Below the pieces are notes generated by a model that saw only the letters and a list, made by a program, of their open reading frames with translations, was not told the origin of the DNA and ran no database searches. Positions 6,700-15,844 of a stretch of DNA of 64,000 nt are shown here, piece by piece. How positions within the stretch are numbered: the stretch's first letter is position 1; the number at the start of each line of letters is the position of its first letter. The stretch is taken from assembly GCA_021785195.1 (NCBI GenBank), contig JAJYGC010000005.1, positions 1 through 64,000 on the forward strand. Direction: 5' to 3'. The translations under genes and the position numbers were made by a program. The stretch is from Nitrospirota bacterium. GTDB taxonomy: Bacteria > Nitrospirota > Leptospirillia > Leptospirillales > Leptospirillaceae.

Positions 6700-6738
6700 C
6701 CGCCATTTTCCATGAAAATGTGATGGCAGGCGGTTTTT
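6700..6738 (+). promoter_or_regulatory. Hairpin with T-run in the cytochrome leader (possible attenuator)
   Basis: Within the leader, CCGCC pairs with GGCGG around an inner stem CATTTTC/GAAAATG, and the outer stem is followed by TTTTT. This has the shape of an intrinsic terminator placed between promoter and gene, as in attenuation or an RNA switch. No known riboswitch class is recognised. Confidence 0.4.
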
Positions 6739-6922
6739 GCGAAGGGAAGGAGGTGACCCAGGAGCGATTGGGGTGGGTTTCTTAAATTCACTTCTTAGGA
6801 CTGCACTTTAATTTATGGTTTTCCGTTTTAAAAGGAACAAAAAAGGTTTTCGCTGTCGGCCTGCGTGTCAGGAACAGCGGCAAAAGGAATGGTCCTTCAT
6901 ACTTTGAGAAAGGGAACTTGCT

Positions 6923-8605
6923 ATGAGAAAAACTGTCATGCTTTTTCTCTCCTTCTTCGCCTTGGCGTCGGTGGCGATGTTTTTTGCCCCGAAGACCGCC
7001 AGCGCCTATCCGGGTTTTGCCCGGAAATACAATTTTCCCTGTTCCTTCTGCCACATCCAGTGGCCGAAGCTGGCTGACAACGGTAACTTCTTCAAGGATC
7101 GCGGATTCATGCTGTCCACCACCGGTAAGGCCAACGGTCTGGACATGATGTTCCAGGATCCGAAGAACCAGAACTACTTCCCGATCGGTTTTCACATGGA
7201 AATGGCTTATGAAGCCAGTACATTCAATGGAGTGGCTGGTGGCGGGACGCCTTCTACCCCTGGGAGTAATACTGCTTTGGCAGGAAATTGGGCTAACGGG
7301 GGGTTTGCATCGGGAGCCAACTCCAATACCATCTGGGACATTGAGTCCGGCGGACTCCTGAATCCCTGGATTTCGTTCTGGGTTCAGCCAGGAAATGGCG
7401 GAGGAACCGGTGGCTTTGGTATAGTCAAACTTTGGGTCCGGTTCAACGACCTGCTCAACACGACCTGGCTCAATATCTATGCTGGCGTGACCAGCCAGGA
7501 CGTTCCGTTCTCGAACCAGCGGGCGCTCAATATCGACAGCGGCGCGCCGTACACGATGTATGATTACCAGCCGGGCTATGCCGAGGTGGCCAACAATAAT
7601 AATCAGACGACAACAACGTTTGGTCCATTGTCCCAGCCAGCTTTTTATGATGCCGATTCGTTGCGGATGCTGAATGATCACACGGCGATCCGGTATTTTG
7701 GCTATCACATCAATGGCGGAGCGGCCTGTTCCACACAGAGCGCGTTTTCGATCGATCCCTGCGAAACCCGTGTCAGTGTCAGCTTCATTCCCAATGGTGG
7801 TCTTTATGGAGGAAATACTGGTGATTTCTCCACTGCGGGTGATGGAAATCTGGCAACAAACATAGGAACCGTAGGGGGCCCAGCTTACGCGCCCAGCAAC
7901 GGGTTCAGCTATTTCATCCACGCCACGCAGTCCTTTGGTGGTTGGGGTGCGACAAACGGCGAACGAATCGGGGCCTTCGCCTATGTCGGGGAATCCTCTT
8001 CAATCCCCACTGGGGTCGGAGCGGCTTCAGCCAATGCAGTGTATAATCGTCTTGGGTTCGACCTTGCCACCAACCCGATTCCTAATGGTGGCCTGAATAT
8101 CTTCGGGGCCTGGGAAATCGTCAATGACCCTGCCGGAGCCGTTGCGGCAAATCCGCTTTTAATGGGGAATGCTAGTTATGCCACGTCCGGTCTGGAATAC
8201 ATGACCTGGTTTGTGGAGGCCGACTGGCAGCCGACGTTCGGTGGTTTTTTTGCCGCCAGCGGGACCAATTCGAACATGCTTATTTTTACCTACAATCAGT
8301 TGAACATGATGTCCCAGCCCCAGTTCGCAAACGTGAATCAGCAGCTTCCGGGGAACTTCAACAACGTCCTGGAGTTTGACGTGACGGACCGTTACTGGCT
8401 GTGGGGTTCCGACCGGGCCGACATCTCCCTGTTCGCTTCATGGCAGTGGATGATGAACTTCGGGGTGGGATCCATTGCTACCACGAGCGGAACTGCTATG
8501 GAAGGATTCGGGTCTGGAACTTCTGTAACATCCCCATTCTCCAGCGGGAATTTCTACAATGTCGAAGCCAACAACTTCACCGTTGGGCTCGACTTCGCGT
8601 ACTAA
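6923..8605 (+). CDS. Cyt572-like outer-membrane monoheme cytochrome c
   Basis: A 560-aa exported protein with a signal peptide (cleavage near TASA-YPGF) and a single haem c site, CSFCH, about 45 residues in, within the conserved block CSFCHIQWPKLADNG. The rest is rich in Gly, Asn, Phe, Trp and Tyr with alternating strands, and ends in an aromatic residue (LDFAY), as expected of an outer-membrane beta-barrel. This matches Cyt572 of Leptospirillum, proposed to take electrons from Fe(II) at the cell surface. A ribosome binding site (AAAGGGAAC) precedes the ATG. A terminator follows, so it is a single-gene unit, with a small cytochrome c next door as likely electron acceptor. Family naming is from motif and architecture only. 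Confidence 0.75.
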   Translation: MRKTVMLFLSFFALASVAMFFAPKTASAYPGFARKYNFPCSFCHIQWPKLADNGNFFKDRGFMLSTTGKANGLDMMFQDPKNQNYFPIGFHMEMAYEASTFNGVAGGGTPSTPGSNTALAGNWANGGFASGANSNTIWDIESGGLLNPWISFWVQPGNGGGTGGFGIVKLWVRFNDLLNTTWLNIYAGVTSQDVPFSNQRALNIDSGAPYTMYDYQPGYAEVANNNNQTTTTFGPLSQPAFYDADSLRMLNDHTAIRYFGYHINGGAACSTQSAFSIDPCETRVSVSFIPNGGLYGGNTGDFSTAGDGNLATNIGTVGGPAYAPSNGFSYFIHATQSFGGWGATNGERIGAFAYVGESSSIPTGVGAASANAVYNRLGFDLATNPIPNGGLNIFGAWEIVNDPAGAVAANPLLMGNASYATSGLEYMTWFVEADWQPTFGGFFAASGTNSNMLIFTYNQLNMMSQPQFANVNQQLPGNFNNVLEFDVTDRYWLWGSDRADISLFASWQWMMNFGVGSIATTSGTAMEGFGSGTSVTSPFSSGNFYNVEANNFTVGLDFAY

Positions 8606-8629
8606 AGTATAGTTGAACACGTTTTCACG

Positions 8630-8660
8630 GGGGGACGGTTTCGGCCGTCCCCCTTTTTTT
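8630..8660 (+). terminator. Intrinsic terminator after the Cyt572-like gene
   Basis: GGGGGACGG pairs perfectly with CCGTCCCCC, followed by seven T residues. Confidence 0.9.
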
Positions 8661-8801
8661 GGGTTGTTTTGTGAATGGGCGTTGGGAGACATGTTTGGTT
8701 TTTAGATTTTTCAAAATTGACCAGACGACAAGAGTTTTTATAAGAGTATGGTGGTGCCGTTTGTGTGACGAATGAGTCTTTGAAATGGAAGGAGTGCGGG
8801 T

Positions 8802-9185
8802 GTGACGGGTATCGGAAAAGTCAGCAGAATTCAATTTTTGAGGTGGAGACTGGGAATTCTGGTTGCTCTTTTGATCGGGGTTCTTGATTTTTCGAATGGA
8901 TGGGCCCTGACCCCTGGAGATCCTGTCCATGGCAAGGAAATTTACCAGTCGTATTGCATCCAGTGCCACGGTGTGAAAGGAAATGGAAAGGGTTGGGCGG
9001 CACCGGCGATTATCGGGACCCCCGCGAACTTTTCGGATCCCAATTTCTGGAAGGGTAAAACCGACGCGTTTTTGATTCACGTGATTCGCCGGGGAAGAAA
9101 AGGAATGCCTCCATACTGGGATGTCATGAGCCGACAGGATATCCTGGATGTTTTCTCGTATGAAAAACTGTTCCGCAAACACTGA
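8802..9185 (+). CDS. Small periplasmic class I cytochrome c
   Basis: A 127-aa exported cytochrome: an N-terminal hydrophobic signal segment (LGILVALLIGVLDFSNG), one haem-binding CIQCH and a distal Met in the KGMPPYWDVMS block, the pattern of soluble class I c-type cytochromes. Start is a GTG with AAGGAG 7 nt upstream. It should shuttle electrons in the periplasm; its place directly behind the surface cytochrome suggests transfer of iron-derived electrons toward the terminal oxidase or the uphill pathway. No intergenic terminator separates it from its own promoter region, which lies in 8661-8800. Confidence 0.85.
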   Translation: MTGIGKVSRIQFLRWRLGILVALLIGVLDFSNGWALTPGDPVHGKEIYQSYCIQCHGVKGNGKGWAAPAIIGTPANFSDPNFWKGKTDAFLIHVIRRGRKGMPPYWDVMSRQDILDVFSYEKLFRKH

Positions 9186-9633
9186 GTTTTTTCTCATCAA
9201 ATCAAGATGGTTCGGAGGGGGTAACAGGGATCCTCTTCCAGACGATCAGGATCCCCCTCTTCTGAGGATCCGGCCATCCTGATTCTTCTCTGATTTTGGT
9301 TGATATAAAACTTGTGCAATGTCCTGGATTGAAGTCAGGTCTTGCCCTTCTTCCATATTTGGTTATGCCGCACGCCATGAGTTTAAATGTTCGGAAGGTT
9401 CGGCCAGGTCGGGATTGCAGCCATCATTTTAGGGAAATCTGTGGATTGTCCCAGTCAATGGTTGCAACCCAATACCTTAAGGATATCGGAAAGAGTAACC
9501 GTCCAATCAGGTGAAGTGCCCTGGGCCCCCCTGCATCACCCCCTAACCGGGGACTCCCCCGTTACAACCCCATTCAGGAACACCAAATGGATGGGTGCTT
9601 TCCTGTCTCAGTGTTCCCTGTTGTCGAAGTCAA
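9186..9633. other. Intergenic stretch with no gene seen
   Basis: This 450-bp gap between the cytochrome and the convergent lipoprotein gene contains short ORFs without ribosome binding sites and repeated GGATCC-type words, but no clear terminator, promoter or RNA. Confidence 0.5.
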
Positions 9634-10398
9634 TTATTGCAAAAATCCGTTGATCCAGTCCTTCAGGATATTGCTGTTCAAATGCACCCCGGGAGTCAGC
9701 GGGAGGGTGACCGTCCTCTCGATCGGAGACGGTGTTTTTTGCGTGAAGTGGAGGACCAACTGGGCGTTCTTGAGGTTCATGTTTTCGGCCGGAAGGGGAA
9801 AAAAGAGAAATCCCCCCCTCAAGGATCCATTCTGGAGGGTGACGTTCTTGGTGAAGGCCTTGTAGTTCAGATCCCGGCCGAACGGGTCATTTTGGGGTGA
9901 AGGCTGGGAAAAGGGAGACGGAAGGACCCAGATGACGGAACCCAGTCCGAGCGTGGCGACGGTGAATAAAATGAGCCCCGTATAGTAAAGGGTTTCCTTG
10001 ACCAGAATATAGGGGTGTTTGGCTTGCCAGGAGATGTCGAAGACTTCATTGGGAACGATCGATGGATAATAATGGCCGTCGACGGACACATAGGCGGAGT
10101 CCACCAGAAAGTCCGCAGGATTTTTATCGGAGGAGAGCAGGGAAATTTGAAGGGCCAGGATATGCTTTCTCCAGAGCCCGTTATGTCCGAAGAGAGAATG
10201 GATCCGCTCGGGATTGTTGTAAGGATCGATCCCGACCTGGATGGCCATGTTGGGAAGACTGGATTTGGTGGGCAACTGGGACGGAAGGGAAACCGGAACC
10301 GGTTTGGCGGAGTAAAACGACGATGTACAGGAGGTCAGGGAAAAAACGCCTAGAACCGTCAGCAGAATGAAACGAAATGGACGAGAGTCAATTTTCAA
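9634..10398 (-). CDS. Lipoprotein of unknown function
   Basis: The start is taken as the TTG of LKIDSRPFRF, with GGAGG 8 nt upstream; the track starts 61 codons earlier in non-coding sequence. A signal segment ends in the lipobox LTSC, so the mature protein would be lipid-anchored. About 254 aa long, it contains one internal hydrophobic stretch (LYYTGLILFTVATLGLGSVI) and no domain I recognise. It is divergent from the beta-barrel gene downstream and could share its regulatory region. Confidence 0.65.
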   Translation of the reverse strand: MKIDSRPFRFILLTVLGVFSLTSCTSSFYSAKPVPVSLPSQLPTKSSLPNMAIQVGIDPYNNPERIHSLFGHNGLWRKHILALQISLLSSDKNPADFLVDSAYVSVDGHYYPSIVPNEVFDISWQAKHPYILVKETLYYTGLILFTVATLGLGSVIWVLPSPFSQPSPQNDPFGRDLNYKAFTKNVTLQNGSLRGGFLFFPLPAENMNLKNAQLVLHFTQKTPSPIERTVTLPLTPGVHLNSNILKDWINGFLQ

Positions 10399-10633
10399 AT
10401 AGGGTGCCTCCCGAAAAATATGGCTGAAACAGGGGTGAGGGAAGTTGACCAAAGAATTGGCGGTGGTTGGCCAGTAATGATGGATAGAGAACCCAACATA
10501 GGGTAAAATGGCCAGAGCACCCGAATGGTCACCCCCAAGTGAAATGGCAGACGAACGCGAGCAATGGGTCCATTTTTTCATAGACAGGGTTTGGAGAACA
10601 AGGTCAAAAAATGAAACAGGAAAGCCGGAAGAA

Positions 10634-11212
10634 GTGAAAAAAGCCTTCGTAGTGCTGATGTTCTGGGTGATCGGAATATTTTTTTGTGCCGTGAGTCAAA
10701 AAGAGGCCTGGGCGATTGAGGAGCAGTTTTTCGGAGAAGCGGCTCCAACATTGGGGACAACCGGAACAGTGGATCGGGATTTGGGCACCGGGTACGGTTT
10801 TGGGTGGACGATTGGAGATTGGGTCCTGCCTGATTTCAAGCTGAGGGGGGGAGTCCAGTGGATCCTGTTCCCGGGGGCTTCGGTAAACAGCAATAGTTCC
10901 CTTGAGGCGATTCCGGTGACGTTTGGAATGGAATATGTACCCCCGGGTCTGGGTTCGGCACAGAAAAGATTCTATGGATACGGGGTCCTGGATGCGGGCA
11001 TTTTCCCGGCGATCCAGACCAATCAGACTTTTTCATCGGTGAACCCCTACATCGATTTCGGAATCGGGGGAAATCTTCCGGTATCGGGCGGCCTTGCTGT
11101 TTTTCTGGAAGTGAAATGCGCGCTGGTCATCAATACGTTCTACCGGTCTCTCCCCCAGACGAATGGCCAGACCTTTTTTTATATTCCGGTTCAGTTTGGA
11201 TTCCTGTTCTGA
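10634..11212 (+). CDS. Outer-membrane beta-barrel protein
   Basis: The GTG start (VKKAFVVLMF) gives a normal signal peptide ending near AWA; the track starts 42 codons too early. The mature part (about 165 aa) shows alternating aromatic strands, Gly-rich turns and a C-terminal strand ending in Phe (YIPVQFGFLF), the mark of small OmpA/OprF-type barrels. No peptidoglycan-binding domain is present. Specific function is unknown. Confidence 0.65.
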   Translation: MKKAFVVLMFWVIGIFFCAVSQKEAWAIEEQFFGEAAPTLGTTGTVDRDLGTGYGFGWTIGDWVLPDFKLRGGVQWILFPGASVNSNSSLEAIPVTFGMEYVPPGLGSAQKRFYGYGVLDAGIFPAIQTNQTFSSVNPYIDFGIGGNLPVSGGLAVFLEVKCALVINTFYRSLPQTNGQTFFYIPVQFGFLF

Positions 11213-11347
11213 CTGAACGGGCTCAAGGGTGGCAACCCCCGGGCCGAAACGGGGCGTCGGACGGAACCGGAATCGGTCACCTAATGGAGCATGATTGACT
11301 GAAAATGGCGATAATGCCCAACACTACAAACATCGGATGAGGTGGAT

Positions 11348-12037
11348 GTGTCGGAAAATGGACTAAAAAATTATTCAATTTCCCGGATTGTTCCGTTTGA
11401 AGAGAATGTTCGGCTCTTCGAGATCGATTGTGGGGGAGACCCGTTTTTGTTCCATCAGGGACAGTTCATCTCCTTGCACGATGAAAACGGCAACTCGTCC
11501 TATTTCGCGGTGGCCTCTCCCCCCCTTCGAACGGACCGCTTCGAGATTCTGGTGAAGAACGCCAATCCCTTTACGGGGAATCTGTTCAAAAAGACGGTGG
11601 GGGATCCTGTCAGGGTCAAGGGCCCTCTCGGAAAAGGATTCCCGCTGGACCCTTATGTCGGGATGAACCTGTTGTTTGTGGGGGTCGGAACCGCGATCGC
11701 ACCGCTTCGTTCCACATTGCTGACCGCTCTGGAGCGCCGTTCGGATTTCAACCGGATCGAGGTGTATTTCGGGACGTTGACCCCGAATCACATCTACTTC
11801 GGGGAGGAGATGTCCAAATGGCACCAACAGGGGGCAACCGTCCATATTGCGGTGACCTTTCCCAATGAAACGTGGGACAGCCATTCGGGTTTTGTCCAGG
11901 AGATCCTGCGGAGCTCCTCGGATCCCCTTCACCAGACGGTGGTGTACCTGTGCGGGATGAAGGAAATGGTCGAGGACACGATCCAGGTTCTGAGGGGAAG
12001 GATGGTTCCTGAATCCCTGATCCTCCTGAATATCTGA
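11348..12037 (+). CDS. FNR-like FAD/NAD(P)-binding oxidoreductase
   Basis: A compact flavoprotein reductase module: an FAD-binding barrel (residues 10-95, with FLFHQGQFISL and the SSYFAVASPP block in the place of RxYS) and an NAD(P)-binding half with GVGTAIAPLRS and the terminal YLCGMKEMVEDT. Such modules pass electrons between NAD(P)H and an iron-sulphur or haem partner. No ferredoxin or oxygenase domain is fused or adjacent, so the partner is unknown. In an iron oxidiser it could serve reverse electron flow, but this is inference. A nearby GTG (11342) is an alternative start. Confidence 0.75.
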   Translation: MSENGLKNYSISRIVPFEENVRLFEIDCGGDPFLFHQGQFISLHDENGNSSYFAVASPPLRTDRFEILVKNANPFTGNLFKKTVGDPVRVKGPLGKGFPLDPYVGMNLLFVGVGTAIAPLRSTLLTALERRSDFNRIEVYFGTLTPNHIYFGEEMSKWHQQGATVHIAVTFPNETWDSHSGFVQEILRSSSDPLHQTVVYLCGMKEMVEDTIQVLRGRMVPESLILLNI

Positions 12038-12348
12038 GGACAGGGATCGCCCGGCCGGAGGGCAAGGGGCTCGGCAGGAAGGGGGTTCGCATTGCGGAGT
12101 TGAAGACAAAAGAGGGCTGACCCCAGGGAAGGGGCGGAAGACAAATGGATCTTGCGATTTGAATTTTTTTCGGACTCTGCCTTGAACAATCGTTCATGGC
12201 GTTCCGCAATACCCTCAGGCATTCGTCTCACCGGGCTTTTCAGATCTTCATGCATGAACAATCGGAACCACCCGAAACGATCGGGCGCAAGATCACCTGA
12301 CGGGAAGGGTGATCGAAGCGGCCCGTTGGAAGAGGATTCCAGCGTGGG
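12038..12348. other. Gap between convergent genes
   Basis: About 310 bp with only shadow ORFs; no clear terminator or small gene seen. Confidence 0.5.
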
Positions 12349-13272
12349 TCAGGAGAACACCCGGATGGGAAGCGCGACCTTTTTCTGAAAAAATTGTCGA
12401 AGACAATCCATGCCCTCAGGGGAGAGCGGAAGAACGGAGGGATCCGGGGTCTTTCGGGCGACGGTGTAGAGATGCCATTCCCGGATGGGGGCCCCTTGAT
12501 CGAGAAGGTTCCGGATGTGTTCCGCCATCTGGCTTCTCCATTCTCCCAGGGGATCGAACGGAGACCTCGGGTTCCGAATTTCGCACACCATGGTCTGGAT
12601 CGTCACCGGCAATTCCAGCAGCGTTTCGGTCACGGAAGACCAGTATCGGTCAAAGGGAATGGAACTCTGGTCAATTCGCCGGAAGCTTTCCGGGTCTGCG
12701 GCATCGATCTTGAACCAGACCTCGTCATTGTGGGAGGTGGGGGCTCCCCCGGGAAAGAAGCGCTTCCCAAGGGCCCGACGGGTCGAATGGCGAAAGAGTC
12801 CGGTTCCATTGGTGATCAGCCGGATCGGGATGCCGAGGAGATCCGTTTTGCGGGATCGGTGTTCCAGAAGGGCATCCAGAACCGGGAGAAATTCGGGAAC
12901 CATCGTGGGCTCCCCATCTCCGGAAAGGGCAATGTCGGCCATCTTCCTCAGATTCTCGGGAACTCCTTCGAAGGGAGCGCGGGAAAAGAGGGCGCCTGAG
13001 GAGATCTCTTCCGTGAGGTGGTTCAGTTCTTCCAGCAGGAGGGGAATGTCCGTGGGGCGATGGAGGGGATCGATGCCAACCATTCCGGAGGGGGTCCGAT
13101 CCACCTGACAGTAGACGCAATCGAAATTGCACCCCTTGTCCGGATTCAGGTTGATTCCGACCGAGATCCCCCCGGCGCGCCGGGAGAGGACCGGGTAAAC
13201 GTACCGGTTGTCCTGATAGGAACGGTCGTGGAGGGCGTAAAGTGTTTTCAGTGTCTCCAATGGGCGTTCCAA
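12349..13272 (-). CDS. Radical SAM protein, COG0731-like
   Basis: The [4Fe-4S]-binding motif CNFDCVYCQ occurs in NLNPDKGCNFDCVYCQVDRT, typical of a COG0731-like radical SAM subgroup, followed by the Gly-rich SAM site ALSGDGEPTM. Length 307 aa is usual for the group. The exact reaction is not known; the group is related to wybutosine-type tRNA modification enzymes. Its start overlaps the upstream PP-loop gene by 25 bp, so the pair is translationally coupled, hinting that both act on the same substrate, perhaps a tRNA base. Confidence 0.8.
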   Translation of the reverse strand: MERPLETLKTLYALHDRSYQDNRYVYPVLSRRAGGISVGINLNPDKGCNFDCVYCQVDRTPSGMVGIDPLHRPTDIPLLLEELNHLTEEISSGALFSRAPFEGVPENLRKMADIALSGDGEPTMVPEFLPVLDALLEHRSRKTDLLGIPIRLITNGTGLFRHSTRRALGKRFFPGGAPTSHNDEVWFKIDAADPESFRRIDQSSIPFDRYWSSVTETLLELPVTIQTMVCEIRNPRSPFDPLGEWRSQMAEHIRNLLDQGAPIREWHLYTVARKTPDPSVLPLSPEGMDCLRQFFQKKVALPIRVFS

Positions 13273-14240
13273 TAAACGGAATTCCGGTAGGGAGATTCCG
13301 GTTGGGGGTCATGGAACGTAACGGGATAATCACTGTCTCCCATGATGGCGCGCAAGGGAAGGGGACCTTCGGGCACCCGTTTCCCGAACACATGGAACGC
13401 TCCGAACGCAATGGTTTCCATGTCCGGGGGACACGGTTCCGGAAAGAAGACCCCCGGTCCCGTAAAGCCTTCCGGGTGAAATCCCATGCCCCGGCCGCGA
13501 ATCAGTCCTTCAAGGGTCTGGTTGTCCTGGGCATCCCTACCCACGATGACCCAGGTCTCGCCAAACCGGAAGTGTCGACCGAACCGGATCAGGGGAGCGA
13601 CCTCCGATGGGCGTTCCTGGTCAATCCGGATGAAATCTCCCAGACGCTCCTTGAAGTTCGAGTCGGTGAGCAGGCACCCGCCGGCCGGACTGGGCGTGAA
13701 GGAGAAACCGAATTGTTTCGCCAGTTCGAGTTGGGGCTTTCTGGAACGGCCCGCCCAGCCAAAGAGACGGTTGCGGTCGACCCATCCTTCCTGTTCGGGA
13801 AAGGTTTCGGGAAGGAGCCGGGCGGAGAGGGGCCTTAAGATCTTCCCCTCCATGCCGGCTTCCCTGTCGATCAGAAACAGCGTTTCCTTTTTCTGGCTCA
13901 TCGGTCTTTGCCCGGCCACCTCACCGGTGACAAGAAAGGTGGCACCCACTTCATCCATGACCTCCTGCCCCAGCTGAAACATCAGGATCCGGCAATCGAT
14001 GCAGGGATTTGCCACAGAGCCGTATCCGAACTCAGGTTCCCTCAGGACATCGATGAAGCGATCCCCCTTGGGTTTCCGGATCAGGGGGATTCCCAGTTCC
14101 TGGGCCATCCGTTCGGGGTTGTTGTCGCAGCCGAACGGGCTTTCCAGATGAAGGGCGACCAGATCGACTCCCATATCCAAGACGATGCGTCCGGCCAAGG
14201 AAGAATCCAGACCCCCGGAGAGAAGAAGAAGTCCTTTCAT
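13248..14240 (-). CDS. PP-loop ATPase, ThiI/MnmA-like (putative tRNA thiolation-type enzyme)
   Basis: The N-terminal PP-loop motif (LLSGGLDSSLAG) binds ATP and adenylates a substrate, as in ThiI, MnmA and related tRNA sulphur-transfer enzymes. A conserved Cys pair region (NPCIDCRILMF) and a GEVAGQRPMSQ block resemble the group usually labelled tRNA thiouridylase-like. The C-terminal half (from about residue 180) has no recognised catalytic motif and may bind RNA. It overlaps both neighbours (ATGA with the upstream gene, 25 bp with the radical SAM gene). The true substrate is unknown. Confidence 0.75.
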   Translation of the reverse strand: MKGLLLLSGGLDSSLAGRIVLDMGVDLVALHLESPFGCDNNPERMAQELGIPLIRKPKGDRFIDVLREPEFGYGSVANPCIDCRILMFQLGQEVMDEVGATFLVTGEVAGQRPMSQKKETLFLIDREAGMEGKILRPLSARLLPETFPEQEGWVDRNRLFGWAGRSRKPQLELAKQFGFSFTPSPAGGCLLTDSNFKERLGDFIRIDQERPSEVAPLIRFGRHFRFGETWVIVGRDAQDNQTLEGLIRGRGMGFHPEGFTGPGVFFPEPCPPDMETIAFGAFHVFGKRVPEGPLPLRAIMGDSDYPVTFHDPQPESPYRNSVYWNAHWRH

Positions 14241-14551
14241 TTGCCCTTTTCTTCCGTATCGGACACGGTCTCGTGGATTTCGAGGACATTGGGTCCGGAA
14301 AACATTTCCTTGGGAGGTCGGGGTCCTGAATGGGCTTCCTTGAAAGAATCGGACTTGGTCCAGGCCACGAATGCATCCATGGTTTCCCAGAACGTCATGA
14401 CAGAATAGTATTCGCTGTCGACCGGACGAAGAATCATGTTCCGGATGAATCCGGGGGAGTTTTCAACAAGGCCCTTCCGGTTTCTGAACCGTTCCTCGAA
14501 TTCTTTTTCAAAACCCGGAGCGACCCGGATGCGGTTTGCGACGACGACCAT
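14237..14551 (-). CDS. Antibiotic biosynthesis monooxygenase-domain protein, IsdG/HmoB-like
   Basis: A 104-aa dimeric alpha-beta barrel of the ABM superfamily. Asn6, Trp64 and His74 line up in spacing with the Asn-Trp-His triad of IsdG-type haem-degrading monooxygenases, so haem breakdown with release of iron is a reasonable prediction; many ABM proteins of unknown function also exist. It is the first gene of a three-gene operon, its stop overlapping the PP-loop gene start (ATGA). Upstream is a 330-bp gap with no clear promoter match. Confidence 0.7.
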   Translation of the reverse strand: MVVVANRIRVAPGFEKEFEERFRNRKGLVENSPGFIRNMILRPVDSEYYSVMTFWETMDAFVAWTKSDSFKEAHSGPRPPKEMFSGPNVLEIHETVSDTEEKGK

Positions 14552-14880
14552 ATTTTAATTCCTTTCCGGTTGATCAAACGATTGAGGTTTCGAAGGTCTG
14601 CGTGTTCCCGCGGGAAGAACCAGGAATGCCAAAAAACACTGAAGGCGGCCATGGATTGTTCCATGCCAGGGGCATTGAAGGGGGATCCTTCCGGCAAGCA
14701 CGTCTTTTCATTATAACTCTTCGATGCAAGCCGGGAAAGGAGGCATTGAATCTTGTGTGGTCACAAAATAGCATTGTCCCACTCCAGCAAGATATGGGAA
14801 TGTCCTCTTGGATCGGTCATGAAAGACTACGAAAGGAGAGCGGATGACAGACAGAAAGGACAGTCTTCCGGTATCTGCTG
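14552..14880. other. Intergenic stretch, no gene seen
   Basis: Only short shadow ORFs occur. It must carry the promoter of the IsdG-like operon, but I see no convincing -35/-10 pair. Confidence 0.4.
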
Positions 14881-15714
14881 TCATCGACCCTCCCGGGAGC
14901 GTCCTGGAGGTGTCGGAAACGGGATGTAGCTGACGGAAGGAACCGTTTGCTTGGCCTGAGGGAAGAGCCTCATGAACAGATAGACATCCTCAGGAACATT
15001 TGTTGAAACGGGGAGGTTGAAGGTTTTCAGTTCTTCATAGGTCAGCGGATAGTCGTGGGTAAAATGGCCGCTTGCGAGAATGCTGGCGAGTTCGTTGGCT
15101 TTTTCCGGATCCATCCTTTTTTTGAGAAGGCGTTCGATCGAATGGGTCAGCTGCACGATGGCCTTTTCGGCGACATCCGCCAGGATGAGGGTTTTGTCGT
15201 CGATATCGTTGCGGTTCTTCTGTTCGATCACCCGCAGGATCGAGGCCGCGGGAAACTCTCCGATCTGGGGGTCGACCGGTCCAAGAACGGCATTTTCATC
15301 CATGACGATCTGGCTTGCCGACAGGGCGATCAGCGTTCCCCCCGACATGGCAAAATGGGGCACGAATACGGTGACCGGGGCCTTCCTGTTGGAAAGGGCG
15401 TGGGCGATCTGCGTCGACGCGAGGACAAGTCCTCCTGGGGTATGGAGAATCAGGTCTATGGGGGTATCCGGTTCAGTCATCTTGATGGCCCGAAGGATTT
15501 CTTCGGAGTCCTCGATGTTGATGTATCGGAGGACCGGAAATCCAAAGAAACTCATGGTTTCCTGACGATGGACCATGGCGATGACCTTGGTTCCCCTGGC
15601 CGTCTCGAGATTCCTGAGGGCCCTCTGCCGGGCCAGCTCAAGAAGTTTCCGGGAGAGGACCGGCTGCATCATGGTCAACAGGAAAAAAATCCAGATCAGA
15701 TTTCCGACACTCAT
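14881..15714 (-). CDS. Clp-fold membrane-anchored serine protease (SDH/SppA-like)
   Basis: An N-terminal membrane segment (LIWIFFLLTMMQPVLS) is followed by a crotonase/Clp-fold domain: DLILHTPGGLVLASTQ supplies the oxyanion region, and Ser in HFAMSGGTLIALSA is the nucleophile of the serine dehydrogenase proteinase (SDH) family. The block DENAVLGPVDPQIGEFPA is also typical. Such proteins are membrane-attached peptidases of uncertain substrate, possibly clearing signal peptides or damaged membrane proteins. It is divergent from the beta-barrel gene at 15845. Confidence 0.8.
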   Translation of the reverse strand: MSVGNLIWIFFLLTMMQPVLSRKLLELARQRALRNLETARGTKVIAMVHRQETMSFFGFPVLRYINIEDSEEILRAIKMTEPDTPIDLILHTPGGLVLASTQIAHALSNRKAPVTVFVPHFAMSGGTLIALSASQIVMDENAVLGPVDPQIGEFPAASILRVIEQKNRNDIDDKTLILADVAEKAIVQLTHSIERLLKKRMDPEKANELASILASGHFTHDYPLTYEELKTFNLPVSTNVPEDVYLFMRLFPQAKQTVPSVSYIPFPTPPGRSREGR

Positions 15715-15844
15715 CTCCGTTTGGCCCTTTCGGCTGGTTCAAGCGGCAACAGTCCTCTTTACCCGCTTCGATTCATCAGGTAGGATTCAGACTATACCAG
15801 AATTTCGACTTGCCATTGGAACCCCTTTTCAGTCTGGAGCCGAC

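Noticed and set aside
6788-7921. 377-aa minus-strand ORF
   Set aside because: Antisense to the Cyt572-like gene, whose signal peptide, haem motif and terminator are clear.
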